The notes under the pieces: model-generated
The model's input: only the letters and a program-made list of their open reading frames with translations
The model's database searches: none
Told to the model about the DNA's origin: nothing
Part shown: positions 54,346 through 64,000 of the stretch, piece by piece
How the letters are laid out: each line of letters starts with the position of its first letter
Position numbering within the stretch: position 1 is the first letter of the stretch
Assembly: GCA_025358025.1 (NCBI GenBank)
Contig: JANYKW010000088.1
Location: 1 to 64,000, forward strand
Length of the DNA: 64,000 bases
Origin: Bacteroidia bacterium
GTDB taxonomy: Bacteria; Bacteroidota; Bacteroidia; Bacteroidales; Prolixibacteraceae
Direction of reading: 5' to 3'
Program-made: the position numbers and the translations under genes

Positions 54346-55398
54346 TTACCGCTGGTTATACTGCTTGTCGTAGTATTTTTCGTAAGCACCGGAAGAGACG
54401 TTTTCCAGCCAGTCCGAATTTTCAAGGTACCAGTCGACTGTTTTGGATAGTCCTTCCTCAAATTGCAGGGAGGGTTTCCAGCCAAGCTCCTCCTGAATCT
54501 TTGAAGAATCAATGGCATACCTCATATCGTGGCCTGCCCGGTCTTTTACAAATGCAATCAGTTGTTGGGAAGTGCCTTGCGCCCTTCCCAGCTTCTGGTC
54601 CATCACATCGCACAAAGCCCTGATAAGGGCGATATTTGTCCATTCGTTGTTCCCACCAATGTTGTAAGTCTCCCCAATCATGCCACGATGAAAAATCACA
54701 TCAATGGCAGCGGCATGATCTTCTACGTATAGCCAGTCACGGATGTTTTCTCCCTTACCATATACAGGGATAGGCTTTAAATGCTGAAGATTATGAATAC
54801 AGAGCGGAATTAATTTTTCCGGAAACTGGTTGGGCCCATAATTATTGGAACAGTTGGAGATCAGCACCGGGAGGTGAAAAGTATTGAAATAGGCCCTGAC
54901 CAAATGGTCGGAGCTGGCTTTGGAGGCAGAATAGGGACTCTTTGGATCGTAGGAGGTTGTTTCTGTAAAAAGTCCGGTATCTCCAAGTGAACCATATACC
55001 TCATCCGTAGAGATGTGGTAAAACAGCTTTCCCTCCATATTTCCCTTCCAGTGTTCCTTGGCTGCATGAAGGAGATTGAACGTCCCGAAAATATTGGTGC
55101 GGATAAAAGCAGCTGGATCTGTGATAGAGCGGTCAACATGTGATTCGGCAGCCAGATGAACGACCCCCTCTATCCGATATGCATCAAAAATCTTATTGAC
55201 CATTTCAATGTCTGTTATATCACCCCTGACAAAAGTATAATTGGGCATCGAATCAATATCTGTCAGATTCTCAAGGTTTCCTGCATAGGTGAGCAGATCC
55301 ATGTTAATTATTTGATAATCTGAGTATTTCTTTACAAAGCGTCTTACAACGTGTGAACCTATAAAACCGGCTCCACCAGTGATTAGAATGGTCTTCAT
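54346..55398 (-). CDS. rfbB: dTDP-glucose 4,6-dehydratase
   Basis: The 350-residue form starts at MKTILITGGAGFIGSHVVRR (ATG at 55396-55398). It has the NAD motif GGAGFIGSH, the catalytic triad region STDEVYGSLGDTG, and YSASKASSDHL (YxxxK). It makes dTDP-4-keto-6-deoxyglucose for surface glycans. No rfbA, rfbC or rfbD neighbours occur in the window. Confidence 0.96.
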   Translation of the reverse strand: MKTILITGGAGFIGSHVVRRFVKKYSDYQIINMDLLTYAGNLENLTDIDSMPNYTFVRGDITDIEMVNKIFDAYRIEGVVHLAAESHVDRSITDPAAFIRTNIFGTFNLLHAAKEHWKGNMEGKLFYHISTDEVYGSLGDTGLFTETTSYDPKSPYSASKASSDHLVRAYFNTFHLPVLISNCSNNYGPNQFPEKLIPLCIHNLQHLKPIPVYGKGENIRDWLYVEDHAAAIDVIFHRGMIGETYNIGGNNEWTNIALIRALCDVMDQKLGRAQGTSQQLIAFVKDRAGHDMRYAIDSSKIQEELGWKPSLQFEEGLSKTVDWYLENSDWLENVSSGAYEKYYDKQYNQR

Positions 55399-55499
55399 GT
55401 TTATCCAAGTATTTATGACCAGGAATTCCCTCTGGATCAAGGACCAAAAATAAGAATATAAAGGATTTATTCTTATATTTGGGATTCAAATAATCCATC

Positions 55500-56573
55500 A
55501 TGAACCTTTCAGTTTATCTTACAGAATTGTTGAAAACCAACGATTGCGTGATCGTCCCCGATCTCGGAGGTTTTATTGCCAACTATCAAAGTTCTGCTCA
55601 GAATCCCCAAAGCGATCAGTTTTCTCCTCCTTCAAAAGAGATAATTTTTAGCAGCAAGCTAAAAAAGAATGACGGTTTATTTGTAAATCACGTTGTAGAG
55701 AAGGAGGGTGTAGGATACCTGGAAGCCAGGAAAATAGTCTCTGAATATGTTTCTGAATGTATGTTCAAGCTCGAAAATGGTGAAACAGTTGAGCTCAACG
55801 GGATTGGGACACTCCATTTCGACCATCATGAAAACCTGATTTTTACATGTGATTCACAAATAAATTTCAGGCCGGATGTATTTGGGCTGGACTCCTTTCA
55901 CTTCCCTCAACTTATCAACAAATACAGTCAGCCTGCCAAGGCAGTATTCCGGGATAAAGATCCTGAACCTCAGAAAACCCGTCGTCCTGCATTAAAATAT
56001 ATTCTGATCGGATTGCCCATAATCGCTGCACTTTACTTTATACCGCTTAATAAAATACTCCATCGCGGAACTTCTGGCAATCAGCCAACTTCAAATACTG
56101 CTTCACTTTCAGTAACAGACACCCCGGTCACACTAAATTCCGGAGTATTGCCGGCGCCTTCTGCGGCAACAACTGAAGCCACTGCTACCAAGATTTCAGG
56201 TGATGAGGTCAAAACAGATAGCCATGTAGCAGAACCGGGTACTTCAACAAATCATGTTCCGGAGATTTCTGTTAATGCTTCTCCAGTAGTTTCACATCAT
56301 GAGAATACGCTAAGTGCGAATCCATCAATCCAACCCTCCACCGGCAGATATCATGTTGTTGTTGGCTGTTTTAAAGTGCGGGAGAATGCTGACAAGTTGG
56401 CAGATGAACTAATTAAACAGGGGTATCATGCCGGGGTTACGAAAATGGGCAAAGAGTTTTACCGGGTTTCCATTGAATCTTACCAGACCAGAAAAGAGGC
56501 AGAAATTGGATTGGGAAAAATTCTGGATGCTGATCCTGATGCCGGTTACTGGCTGATGGCAGATAAAAACTAG
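55500..56573 (+). CDS. HU-CCDC81 and SPOR domain protein
   Basis: This 357-residue protein combines an N-terminal HU-like module of the Bacteroidota HU-CCDC81 type (LLKTNDCVIVPDLGGFIANY and the following 110 residues) with a transmembrane helix (YILIGLPIIAALYFIPL, near 163-180). A Ser/Thr-rich linker and a C-terminal SPOR domain (YHVVVGCFKVRENADKLADE, near 280-355) follow. SPOR domains bind denuded septal peptidoglycan. It may link nucleoid or cytoplasmic scaffold to the division site; this is inferred. Confidence 0.92.
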   Translation: MNLSVYLTELLKTNDCVIVPDLGGFIANYQSSAQNPQSDQFSPPSKEIIFSSKLKKNDGLFVNHVVEKEGVGYLEARKIVSEYVSECMFKLENGETVELNGIGTLHFDHHENLIFTCDSQINFRPDVFGLDSFHFPQLINKYSQPAKAVFRDKDPEPQKTRRPALKYILIGLPIIAALYFIPLNKILHRGTSGNQPTSNTASLSVTDTPVTLNSGVLPAPSAATTEATATKISGDEVKTDSHVAEPGTSTNHVPEISVNASPVVSHHENTLSANPSIQPSTGRYHVVVGCFKVRENADKLADELIKQGYHAGVTKMGKEFYRVSIESYQTRKEAEIGLGKILDADPDAGYWLMADKN

Positions 56574-57830
56574 CTATAAAGTGGCCGATTTCTGAACCTC
56601 CCTGAAAACACGCATAAAATTACCCCCCCAGATCTTTCTTATATCTTCTTCGGAATACCCCCTTTTCACCAGTTCCAGGGTTACGTTTTCCATTTGACTA
56701 ACGTCTCTGCAACCTGCCAGATCGCCACCTCCGTCAAAGTCAGTTCCGATGCCCACATAGTCAATGCCAATCACTTTGACAATATGATCGATGTGGTTTA
56801 CCATATCTTGAACTGTCGCTAACTTATTTGGATATTTCCTGGAAGTTTCGCGATACTCTATCCTCCCCTGTTTGAATTGTTCTTCGGTAAGGCCCTCAAA
56901 ATCATTGTATTTGCTTCTCACAACTGCCATAGCAGAATCTCTTTTGGGATTAGGATCCGGTATTTTCACATAATCGGAGAGAAAACACATCTGAATGACT
57001 CCTCCATTCAAGGCCAGTGCCCGCAAATCCTGGTCTGTCAGGTTACGCGGATTATCACATAATGCCCGCGCACAGGAGTGACTTGCAATCACCGGAACTT
57101 TACTTAACCGGATTACATCCATGAATGATTCATCCGAAATATGTGAGACATCAATCATCATGCCTGTTCTATTCATCTCTGCAACGACCTCCTTCCCAAA
57201 GGAAGACAATCCATGGTATTCAGACCCTTTTTTCTTATCTGTCGAGGAGTCACAAATATCATTGTTGGAGGTATGACAAAGGGTGATATATCTGATCCCC
57301 ATATCATAAAACTTTCGCACCATGGTGATATCGTTGGCGAGTGCATAACCATTCTCCAAACCAATAAAAATGGCTCTTTTCCCTAGCCCTTTCAGCCTGT
57401 ATGCGTCATCCGGAGTAAGGGCAATCTCAGCCTGTCCGGAATTTGCAGCCACACTGGAGCGTATTGCAGCCAGGATATCGAGTGCTTTTTTTTGTCCTGC
57501 AACATCCCCTGCCGGAGTTCTGGGACCCTGACCCACAAAAACTGCAAAGAACTGCGCATCGAGGCCACCCTCCTTCATCCTTGGCAGATCAACTTTAGTA
57601 CCAGTAACTGCCTGATCCTGCTTCTTCCCCAATTCAAAGTCCTCTCTCAAAAGATTCAGAGGGGTATCCGAATGCGTATCAATTGTTAGCACAGCGCCGT
57701 GAATTCTGGCTGCTTTTGCTTCAGGATTCTCTTTACCCATGACAAATCCTGCAAAAAAGATCAAAAAAAGTGTGAGCGACAGCCCTGACACAAATAACTT
57801 TCCCATTCCAATATTTATTTTACTTTTCAT
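56574..57830 (-). CDS. Membrane dipeptidase (M19 family)
   Basis: This 418-residue secreted dipeptidase has a signal sequence and the M19 zinc motifs: TIDTHSDTPLNLL near 50, LCHTSNN near 188, DVSHISDESF near 227 and ASHSCARALC near 250. It hydrolyses dipeptides in the periplasm. It overlaps ribE by 4 bp (57827-57830) and shares the strand. Its stop at 56574 abuts the stop of the HU/SPOR gene at 56573 with no gap. Confidence 0.94.
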   Translation of the reverse strand: MKSKINIGMGKLFVSGLSLTLFLIFFAGFVMGKENPEAKAARIHGAVLTIDTHSDTPLNLLREDFELGKKQDQAVTGTKVDLPRMKEGGLDAQFFAVFVGQGPRTPAGDVAGQKKALDILAAIRSSVAANSGQAEIALTPDDAYRLKGLGKRAIFIGLENGYALANDITMVRKFYDMGIRYITLCHTSNNDICDSSTDKKKGSEYHGLSSFGKEVVAEMNRTGMMIDVSHISDESFMDVIRLSKVPVIASHSCARALCDNPRNLTDQDLRALALNGGVIQMCFLSDYVKIPDPNPKRDSAMAVVRSKYNDFEGLTEEQFKQGRIEYRETSRKYPNKLATVQDMVNHIDHIVKVIGIDYVGIGTDFDGGGDLAGCRDVSQMENVTLELVKRGYSEEDIRKIWGGNFMRVFREVQKSATL

Positions 57831-58438
57831 ACCTGATTACTAAACTCAGCCAGCCGGCTCAGATACTTTCCGATGATATCAAACTCCAGATTGATCACAC
57901 TCCCCGTATTGATAGCATGAAAATTGGTGTGTTCAAAAGTATAAGGAATGATGGCCACCTGAAAAGAGTCTTTCTGTGAATTCACCACAGTAAGGCTGAC
58001 CCCGTTGACTGTTACAGAACCTTTTTCAACAGTCAAATAGCCCTGGCGCGCTTTCTCCATATCAAAGCCATATTTAAAAGTATAGTACCAGCTTCCATCT
58101 GCCACAACTAACTCTTCACAAACGGCAGTCTGATCTACATGGCCCTGAACGATGTGGCCATCCAGCCTCCCATCCATCTTCATGCTTCTCTCCAGGTTGA
58201 CTTCATCACCGACTTTTAACATACCAAGATTTGATTTTAGCAAAGTTTCTTTGATGGCTGTAACTGTATAGTTGTCCCCTTCGATACCGACCACCGTCAG
58301 ACATACACCGTTGTGCGACAAACTCTGATCAACCTTAAGCTCCTGAGTAAAAACACAATTTAAAGTCAGATGAACATTCTCCTGATCTTTCACAATGGAT
58401 AATACAGTACCCATTCCTTCAATTATTCCTGAAAACAT
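57827..58438 (-). CDS. ribE: Riboflavin synthase alpha subunit
   Basis: The 203-residue form starts at MFSGIIEGMGTVLSIV (ATG at 58436-58438). Two lumazine-binding repeats are visible, NGVCLTVVGIEG in the first and VNGVSLTVVNSQ in the second, with GHIVQGHVD between. It makes riboflavin from two molecules of 6,7-dimethyl-8-ribityllumazine. It overlaps the dipeptidase gene by 4 bp, an unusual partner. No FMN-riboswitch core was recognised upstream. Confidence 0.95.
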   Translation of the reverse strand: MFSGIIEGMGTVLSIVKDQENVHLTLNCVFTQELKVDQSLSHNGVCLTVVGIEGDNYTVTAIKETLLKSNLGMLKVGDEVNLERSMKMDGRLDGHIVQGHVDQTAVCEELVVADGSWYYTFKYGFDMEKARQGYLTVEKGSVTVNGVSLTVVNSQKDSFQVAIIPYTFEHTNFHAINTGSVINLEFDIIGKYLSRLAEFSNQV

Positions 58439-58738
58439 TTCTTTGCATATAAAATTTTTACGAAGATAACAGATATTCCAGATTGATGATATTGCATTCA
58501 TAATTCACATCAAAATAACTATCTTCATCCTTAATTATTCAGTATCAGATTTTACCTGATGATGCATCCTGGCAGTAGTGCCTGTATCAAAAACGCTAAT
58601 TTATAATCATCTATATTTCAAATACTTATAATCTAACTGCGCATTAATACCGGATTTCAATAATTTGTCTTCATCGAATATCTCCGGACGTTTTTCTTTA
58701 ATTTTACAAAAAAAAGGGTTCCCTTAACCTTTTTGTAT
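58439..58738. other. ribE / porP-like divergent intergenic region
   Basis: No gene is visible in these 300 bp. The stretch 58711-58734 is an inverted repeat, AAAAAGGGTT-CCCTT-AACCTTTTT, with one bulge. It ends 5 bp before the ATG at 58739 and could fold over the translation start region. Confidence 0.45.
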
Positions 58739-59686
58739 ATGAATAGAACATTTTTATATCGGTTGATAGTTCTTCCTGCTGTGCTTTTAACTTTGCTCGC
58801 GGGATGCCCTAAAACTGTTAAATCACAGCAGGATCCTGTTTATACTCAATATGTTTCAAATTTATTGACTATTCAACCCGCCTATGCCGGGATTTCTGGC
58901 GTTCTGGCAATATCTGCCTTATCCCGTGCCCAATGGGTAGGGTGGGAAGGTGCCCCCAACTCCAATACTGTTACCATTAATCTTCCATTGAAGTCTGTTA
59001 ATGTAGGTCTTGGTCTATCCCTATTGAACGACAAATGGGGTCCCATATTACAAAACGGAGTCTATGCTGACTATGCCTACAGAATACCACTGGGACATCG
59101 GCAATATCTGGCAATGGGAATAAAAGCAGGATTTAATACCTATCATGCCCGATTCACGGATTTGCAATTGGATGATCCTACTGATCCAATTTTTGCTCAG
59201 AATATAGATTTCAGAATGTTGCCCAATGTCGGAGTCGGAGCACTATGGCACAGTGACCTCTTCTTTTTGGGTGCATCCATACCTAAATTGTTTAAAAACA
59301 ATATTGTCGATGATTCTCAACAAAAAATATACCGGGAGGTTATTCATTTCTATTTTATGAGTGGGATTATCTTTCCAATCAATTACAACGTAAGATTGAA
59401 GCCTACCTTGCTTTACAGGTGGAGTGAAGATACTCCTTCGTACATTGATATTGCCGCGAACTTCTTATTTTACGAAAGAGTTTGGGTGGGAGTGACCTAC
59501 CGGATAAAAAACTCCTATGCCTTGTCATTTCAGTTTAACGTCAACAACCAGTTGCGGTTTGGATATTCATTTGATCTGACTAGTTTTCATGAAAACATGG
59601 TTCATTCCGGAACCCATGAATTCACTATTAATTATGAATTCCAGTATGGCAGATGGAGTAAAAGATATTCGACCAGGTATTTTTAA
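58739..59686 (+). CDS. PorP/SprF-family type IX membrane protein
   Basis: The 315-residue form starts at MNRTFLYRLIVL (ATG at 58739); a TTG 6 bp earlier is less likely. It has a signal sequence ending LLAGC and the PorP/SprF opening QDPVYTQYVSNLLTIQPAYA. Further motifs are GLGLSLLNDKWGP, VGVGALWHSDLFFLGASIPK and a C-terminal beta-barrel pattern ending in aromatic Tyr-Phe. Such proteins help secrete or anchor T9SS cargo such as adhesins. No CTD partner gene is adjacent. Confidence 0.9.
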   Translation: MNRTFLYRLIVLPAVLLTLLAGCPKTVKSQQDPVYTQYVSNLLTIQPAYAGISGVLAISALSRAQWVGWEGAPNSNTVTINLPLKSVNVGLGLSLLNDKWGPILQNGVYADYAYRIPLGHRQYLAMGIKAGFNTYHARFTDLQLDDPTDPIFAQNIDFRMLPNVGVGALWHSDLFFLGASIPKLFKNNIVDDSQQKIYREVIHFYFMSGIIFPINYNVRLKPTLLYRWSEDTPSYIDIAANFLFYERVWVGVTYRIKNSYALSFQFNVNNQLRFGYSFDLTSFHENMVHSGTHEFTINYEFQYGRWSKRYSTRYF

Positions 59687-59876
59687 GCAAATTCGGCGGT
59701 AATGCGGAAAATATGCATGCACCATCAGGCAGCATGATGCCGGTGGAAAAATTTTCTGATTGAAACGAAGCGCTGCCTGCATCCGGACAGTAAAGAATGT
59801 TGATTATATTTGTGCATTGTACTGTTTAGAGCAAGCAACTTTTTGAGTAATTAACAATTTCACTATCCTGTTTCAG

Positions 59877-62108
59877 GTGAAAGAGATAGATATTAAAAAT
59901 AGCCACGACACCATTTGTCAACTTCTTTCGGACCGGAAGTTAAAACCAGCTTTTGACCTGATCGAAAATATGATAGCTGCCAATGGATTGGGAGAATTCA
60001 GCGATCAGCAGCTCGATCTGGAACAAAACTACCGCTTCATGCTGAAATATACTGTTGAAGGGATTAAGGATCCGGAAAGACAGAAAATATACCAGCACAT
60101 TCTGCTTTCGACTTTCGAACTGGCCGATCTGTGCGCCGACAGTCTGAGAATGAAGTTTTCAACTTCACTCGAGTACCAGAAAAAAAGGGGATTTGCGCGT
60201 CTTACCCTTGATAATATCTCTGAATACTTTTCCCAACTGGAAACATTTCATCTTGAAAATGAGCTGCGATCGCTGATTGAAAATCCTGCATCAGAGAATA
60301 ATAATGAACCGGAAGTAGAGAAACATCATCAGGAGCTGATCAATCTTTTTTACCATTATTGGTTTAAAAATAAACTCTCTGCCGAAGAGATTTCAGCTTT
60401 CATCAATTTTCTTCAAAATCAGCACATACCAAATCATGAAAAAGCATTTTTGGTCACTTCCGTAACCCTTGGTCAGCTGCTGTTTTTTGATGAACATAAA
60501 ATCATGCTTCTTTTCGAAGGGTATGATTTGGATCATGAAGAGGTAAATCAAAGGGCATTGACTGGCTTGCTTCTTTCGTTGTATCATTACGACAGGAGGA
60601 TTTTCCTCTTCCCGGCTATCACTGCACGCATGGCTTTATTAAATGAAAAAAAGTCTTTCCGACATCATCTTGAAAAGATTCTTTTGCAGTTAATCGGGTC
60701 GAAGGAGACAGAAAAAATACAGCAAAAACTGCAGGATGAAATATTACCTGAGATGATGAAATTGAGTCCAAATCTCCGGAATAAACTGAGCCTGGAAGCT
60801 TTGCTGGGGGATGCCCTGAATGAAGATAAAAATCCGGAGTGGCGTGATATTTTTAAAGACTCACCCGGTTTTATGGATAAGATGGAGGAGTTGAGTGAGA
60901 TGCAGATGAAAGGAGCAGATATCTTCCTGACCTCATTTGCCAACCTGAAAACCTTTCCTTTTTTCGGCGAGCTCACCAACTGGTTTATTCCTTTTTTTCC
61001 ATCCCATCCACAATTGCTGCGCAGCTCTGCCGCTGAAGACCTTCATGACAACGAAAGATTGTTTGATCTTCTATTAAAGACTCCCGTGTTATGCAATTCA
61101 GACAAGTATTCTTTCTGTTTCAGCATGCAAACCATTCCGGCGGAATATAAAAAGATGATGTTTGAATCCATGTCGGCAGAGTTTAATCAGCTGATTGAGT
61201 CTGAAGGTGAAGACGATCTGATCGCACACGACAAAAAAGCAGAGGCAGTTTCAGGTCAATATATCCGTGATCTTTACCGGTTTTTCAAGATTCATCCTCA
61301 ACGGGAAGGTTTTGAGGATATATTCTCCTGGGCATTCGATTTTCACAATAAAAATGTTTTCCGGGACCTGTTACTCGAAGAGAACCAACTGCTTAGAAAT
61401 ATTGCAGAGTTTTACTTCGCAAAAAATTATTACCAGGAAGCCTCTAAAATCTATGAGATATTGCTGCACGGGCATGAAGAAGCTGAATTGATACAGAAAC
61501 TGGCATACTGCTATCAAAAAATGGATCGCTTTGAGCTTGCATTATCCATTTACCTGAAAGCAGACCTTTTTGACAGGAATCGGATATGGAACCACAAAAA
61601 AATCGCCCTCTGCTACAGGCACCTGAAAAAACCAGATCTTGCGCTGGAATATTACCTGCATGCAATTGCCCTTGAACCAGATAATCTGGGCATACACATT
61701 TCAATCGGACACTGCCATATGGAGCTAAAGCAATATGATGAAGCTTTAAAGTCCTATTTTAAAGTCGAGTATCTTTCCCCCGGCAATAAAAAAATATGGA
61801 GACCTATTGGCTGGTGCTCACTTTTGGTTGGCAAAAAGCAACAGTCAGAGCAATATCTCCGAAAACTGGTTGAGGACTCTCCCAACAAGTTCGATTTAAT
61901 GAACATGGGACATGTACAATGGTGTATGGGAAAGAGGAAAATTGCGCTTGATTATTACAGGCAAAGTATCAACAATGCAGAGATGTCCGAAAAGGAGTTC
62001 ATGGAAGCCTTCCAGGAAGACCTTGAACATTTGCTGAGACAAGGTGTGGATGCTGATGATGTCCCAATTATGCTCGACCAACTTCTATACTCTCTGGGAA
62101 AGAGCTAA
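59877..62108 (+). CDS. TPR-repeat protein, GTG start
   Basis: This 743-residue cytoplasmic protein is not recognised at family level. The first 500 residues are alpha-helical without a clear motif (FDLIENMIAANGLGEFSDQQ, then many charged helices). Residues about 505-650 form TPR repeats, such as PDLALEYYLHAIALEPDNLG and YDEALKSYFKVEYLSPGNKK. The frame begins at GTG 59877, since the first ATG would remove 31 residues. It precedes ppk1 by 9 bp and is probably co-transcribed, so a role in stress or polyphosphate physiology is possible. Confidence 0.75.
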   Translation: MKEIDIKNSHDTICQLLSDRKLKPAFDLIENMIAANGLGEFSDQQLDLEQNYRFMLKYTVEGIKDPERQKIYQHILLSTFELADLCADSLRMKFSTSLEYQKKRGFARLTLDNISEYFSQLETFHLENELRSLIENPASENNNEPEVEKHHQELINLFYHYWFKNKLSAEEISAFINFLQNQHIPNHEKAFLVTSVTLGQLLFFDEHKIMLLFEGYDLDHEEVNQRALTGLLLSLYHYDRRIFLFPAITARMALLNEKKSFRHHLEKILLQLIGSKETEKIQQKLQDEILPEMMKLSPNLRNKLSLEALLGDALNEDKNPEWRDIFKDSPGFMDKMEELSEMQMKGADIFLTSFANLKTFPFFGELTNWFIPFFPSHPQLLRSSAAEDLHDNERLFDLLLKTPVLCNSDKYSFCFSMQTIPAEYKKMMFESMSAEFNQLIESEGEDDLIAHDKKAEAVSGQYIRDLYRFFKIHPQREGFEDIFSWAFDFHNKNVFRDLLLEENQLLRNIAEFYFAKNYYQEASKIYEILLHGHEEAELIQKLAYCYQKMDRFELALSIYLKADLFDRNRIWNHKKIALCYRHLKKPDLALEYYLHAIALEPDNLGIHISIGHCHMELKQYDEALKSYFKVEYLSPGNKKIWRPIGWCSLLVGKKQQSEQYLRKLVEDSPNKFDLMNMGHVQWCMGKRKIALDYYRQSINNAEMSEKEFMEAFQEDLEHLLRQGVDADDVPIMLDQLLYSLGKS

Positions 62109-62117
62109 TTTGATCCT

Positions 62118-64000
62118 CATGAACAGTAAAATCCGCAACAAAGAACTAAGCTGGCTTTCGTTCAATGAACGACTCCTTCAGGAAGCGTCCAAAAAGGAGG
62201 TTCCATTAATTGAACGTCTGAAATTTCTTGGTATTTATTCAAATAACCTGGACGAATTTTTCCGTATCAAGGTTGCTATCTTGCGCAGACTGGCAACCAT
62301 AGATAACCTTGTGCTCAATGAGGGTGAGCAACCTGCCGAAATTCTGAATCAGATTGAACAAACGGTTGTAAAGCAAAGCAAGTGGTTCGAGCGTATTTAT
62401 TCCCAATTACTCAAAGATCTGGCTGAAGAGGATATTTTTATCATCAATGAGACACAACTGACACCAGAACAAGGTGAATATGTTACAGCCTTTTTCAAGG
62501 AAGAGGTTCGTCCGCGTATTATGCCCGTTATAGTAAAAAAAAACCAACCCCTTCCATCCTTAAATGATGATGCCATATACCTGGCTGTTGTCATGGCCAA
62601 ATCGAAAAAAGAGGAATATGCACTGATTGAAGTTCCTGCTGACATTCTTCCCCGGTTTGTGATCTTACCTTCCGACGATGAAAAAAGACACATCATCCTG
62701 CTGGAAGATGTCATCAGGTATGAATTAAAGGACATTTTTTACATGTTCAGTTTTAAGACGATTCAATCATTTATCGTCAAATTAACCCGGGATGCTGAAC
62801 TGGATCTGGACGACGACGTAGCTGAGAGTTATGTTAAAATACTTTCGAAAAGTCTTGAAAAACGGGGATATAGTGAGCTTGTCCGATTTGTGCATGACAA
62901 AGATATTCCGGAAAATTTTCTTTCACTTCTTCTTAAAAAGCTCAATTTTGACCGTTCTGATGTTATCATCAGCGGATCCCGCATACACAATTTCAAGGAT
63001 TTTATGGGGTTTCCGTCAGTCGGCAAAAAGCATCTTTACTACAAGACCATCACGCCCCTTGCCCATCCCGACATACGTCAGGGTGAACCCTTTCTGGGAT
63101 CTATTGCTAAAAAAGACATCCTGCTCCATTTCCCATACCAATCATTCTACCATTTTATCGACCTTTTGAGAGAGGCTTCCATTGATCCAAAAGTCACGGA
63201 GATCAAAATGACTGCCTATCGGATGGCCAGAAATTCAAATGTCATACATGCCCTGATCAATGCCGCCAGAAACGGGAAGAAAGTGACCGTCAGTCTGGAA
63301 CTCAGGGCACGTTTCAATGAGCAGGAAAATATTCAGTGGGGAAACATGCTAACACGTGAAGGTGTAAAAGTAATTTTGGGTGTTCCCGGATTAAAAGTTC
63401 ACTCCAAACTTTGTCTGATAACACGCAAAGAGGAAAAAGAACTCGTCCATTACGCTTGTATAGGCACCGGTAATTTCAATGAAATTACTGCTAAAATTTT
63501 CTCCGACCAGATGCTGTGGACCGCAAATCCTCTCATTACCAAAGAGGTATCCAAAGTATTCGACTTCTTTACAAAAAACTACAAAATTGGAAGGTATCAC
63601 CACCTGCTTGTCTCTCCTTTTACGATGAGATATAAAATATTGCAAATGATCAGGAAAGAGGTTCATGCGGCAAAAAACCGACAGAAGGCTGCAATTTTTA
63701 TCAAGTGCAATAACCTGGTCGATCCTGAAATCATCGGAAGGCTTTACGATGCCGCGAAAGCAGGTGTAGACGTTCGTCTCAACGTGAGGGGCATGTTTGC
63801 TTTGATCCCTACATCACTGGAAGAGAAGTATTCCATTTACTCCATTGGTATTATTGACCGCTACCTGGAACATTCCCGGATTTACTGCTTTTACAATGGT
63901 GGAACTGAGAATATTTACATTTCTTCAGCCGACCTGATGTCACGAAACCTTGATCGTAGAGTGGAGGTGTCTGTGCCCATCTACGATTCAGAGCTGAAAA
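62118..64000 (+). CDS. ppk1: Polyphosphate kinase 1, partial at window end
   Basis: The frame starts at ATG 62118 and is open to the window edge, about 627 residues seen of a usual 690-700. The Ppk1 start NKELSWLSFNERLLQEASKK is clear, as is NNLDEFFRIKVAILRRLA. Both active-site histidine motifs are present: GLKVHSKLCLI and RYLEHSRIYCF. The C-terminal Ppk domain is cut by the edge. It makes polyphosphate from ATP. Confidence 0.95.

Noticed and set aside
58439-58738. FMN riboswitch upstream of ribE
   Set aside because: None of the conserved RFN-element blocks was recognised on the minus strand in this gap.

Overview
The window comes from a Bacteroidota chromosome, most likely an anaerobic or fermentative member of the Bacteroidales/Marinilabiliales side. 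The evidence is two promoters of the TTG-N19-TAnnTTTG type, type IX secretion genes (porZ-like, porP/sprF-like), an HU-CCDC81/SPOR protein, the sigma54 regulator-lptE-secG-groES-groEL neighbourhood, and a trimeric [FeFe]-hydrogenase. Genus-level assignment cannot be made from the sequence alone.

Layout. 1-950: a 133-bp palindromic element and a solo IS1595-type zinc-ribbon protein. 954-6403: hydC-hydB-hydA, an electron-bifurcating-type [FeFe]-hydrogenase whose HydB is fused to a GltD-like flavoprotein. 6410-11630: cysS, an orphan Phd/YefM antitoxin with an internally deleted YoeB-type toxin, a cyclophilin lipoprotein, aroA and aroB. 11680-18221: an MFS remnant, a dioxygenase/YceI pair, AraC and UroD-family genes, and a BlaI/M56 sensor operon. 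18415-24820: a sugar/uronide-type catabolic cluster (SDR, Gfo/Idh/MocA, sugar isomerase, GH88, MFS). 25083-33010: RNase R, TetR, DUF2807, tatA, rseP, dxr, M23 peptidase. 33131: initiator tRNA. 33319-39303: mntP, groEL/ES, secG, lptE, sigma54 activator. 39513-48508: kdsB, glgB, metF, rdgB, porZ-like, recO and an aminotransferase-fold protein. 48572-50732: tRNA-Arg(CCT) with an inserted hip island. 50763-64000: CPBP protease, dus, aldo/keto reductase, rfbB, HU/SPOR, M19 dipeptidase, ribE, porP/sprF-like, a TPR protein and a partial ppk1.

Most unusual points. (1) A roughly 2.06-kb island lies in the 3' end of tRNA-Arg(CCT), bounded by a 22-bp direct repeat of the tRNA end. It carries a tripartite hipB-hipS-hipT kinase toxin-antitoxin operon and no integrase. 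Both ends carry a direct pair of TTGTATCCC boxes with 13-bp period, and three operator-like sites sit exactly 61 bp apart upstream of hipB. (2) A full-length aminotransferase-fold protein has Ala at the PLP lysine position and Asn at the PLP aspartate position, which suggests a pseudo-enzyme. (3) HydB is fused to a complete GltD-type module in the bifurcating hydrogenase operon. (4) An antitoxin is left with a toxin that has lost its middle third. (5) A palindromic element sits beside a solo zinc-ribbon transposase-like gene.
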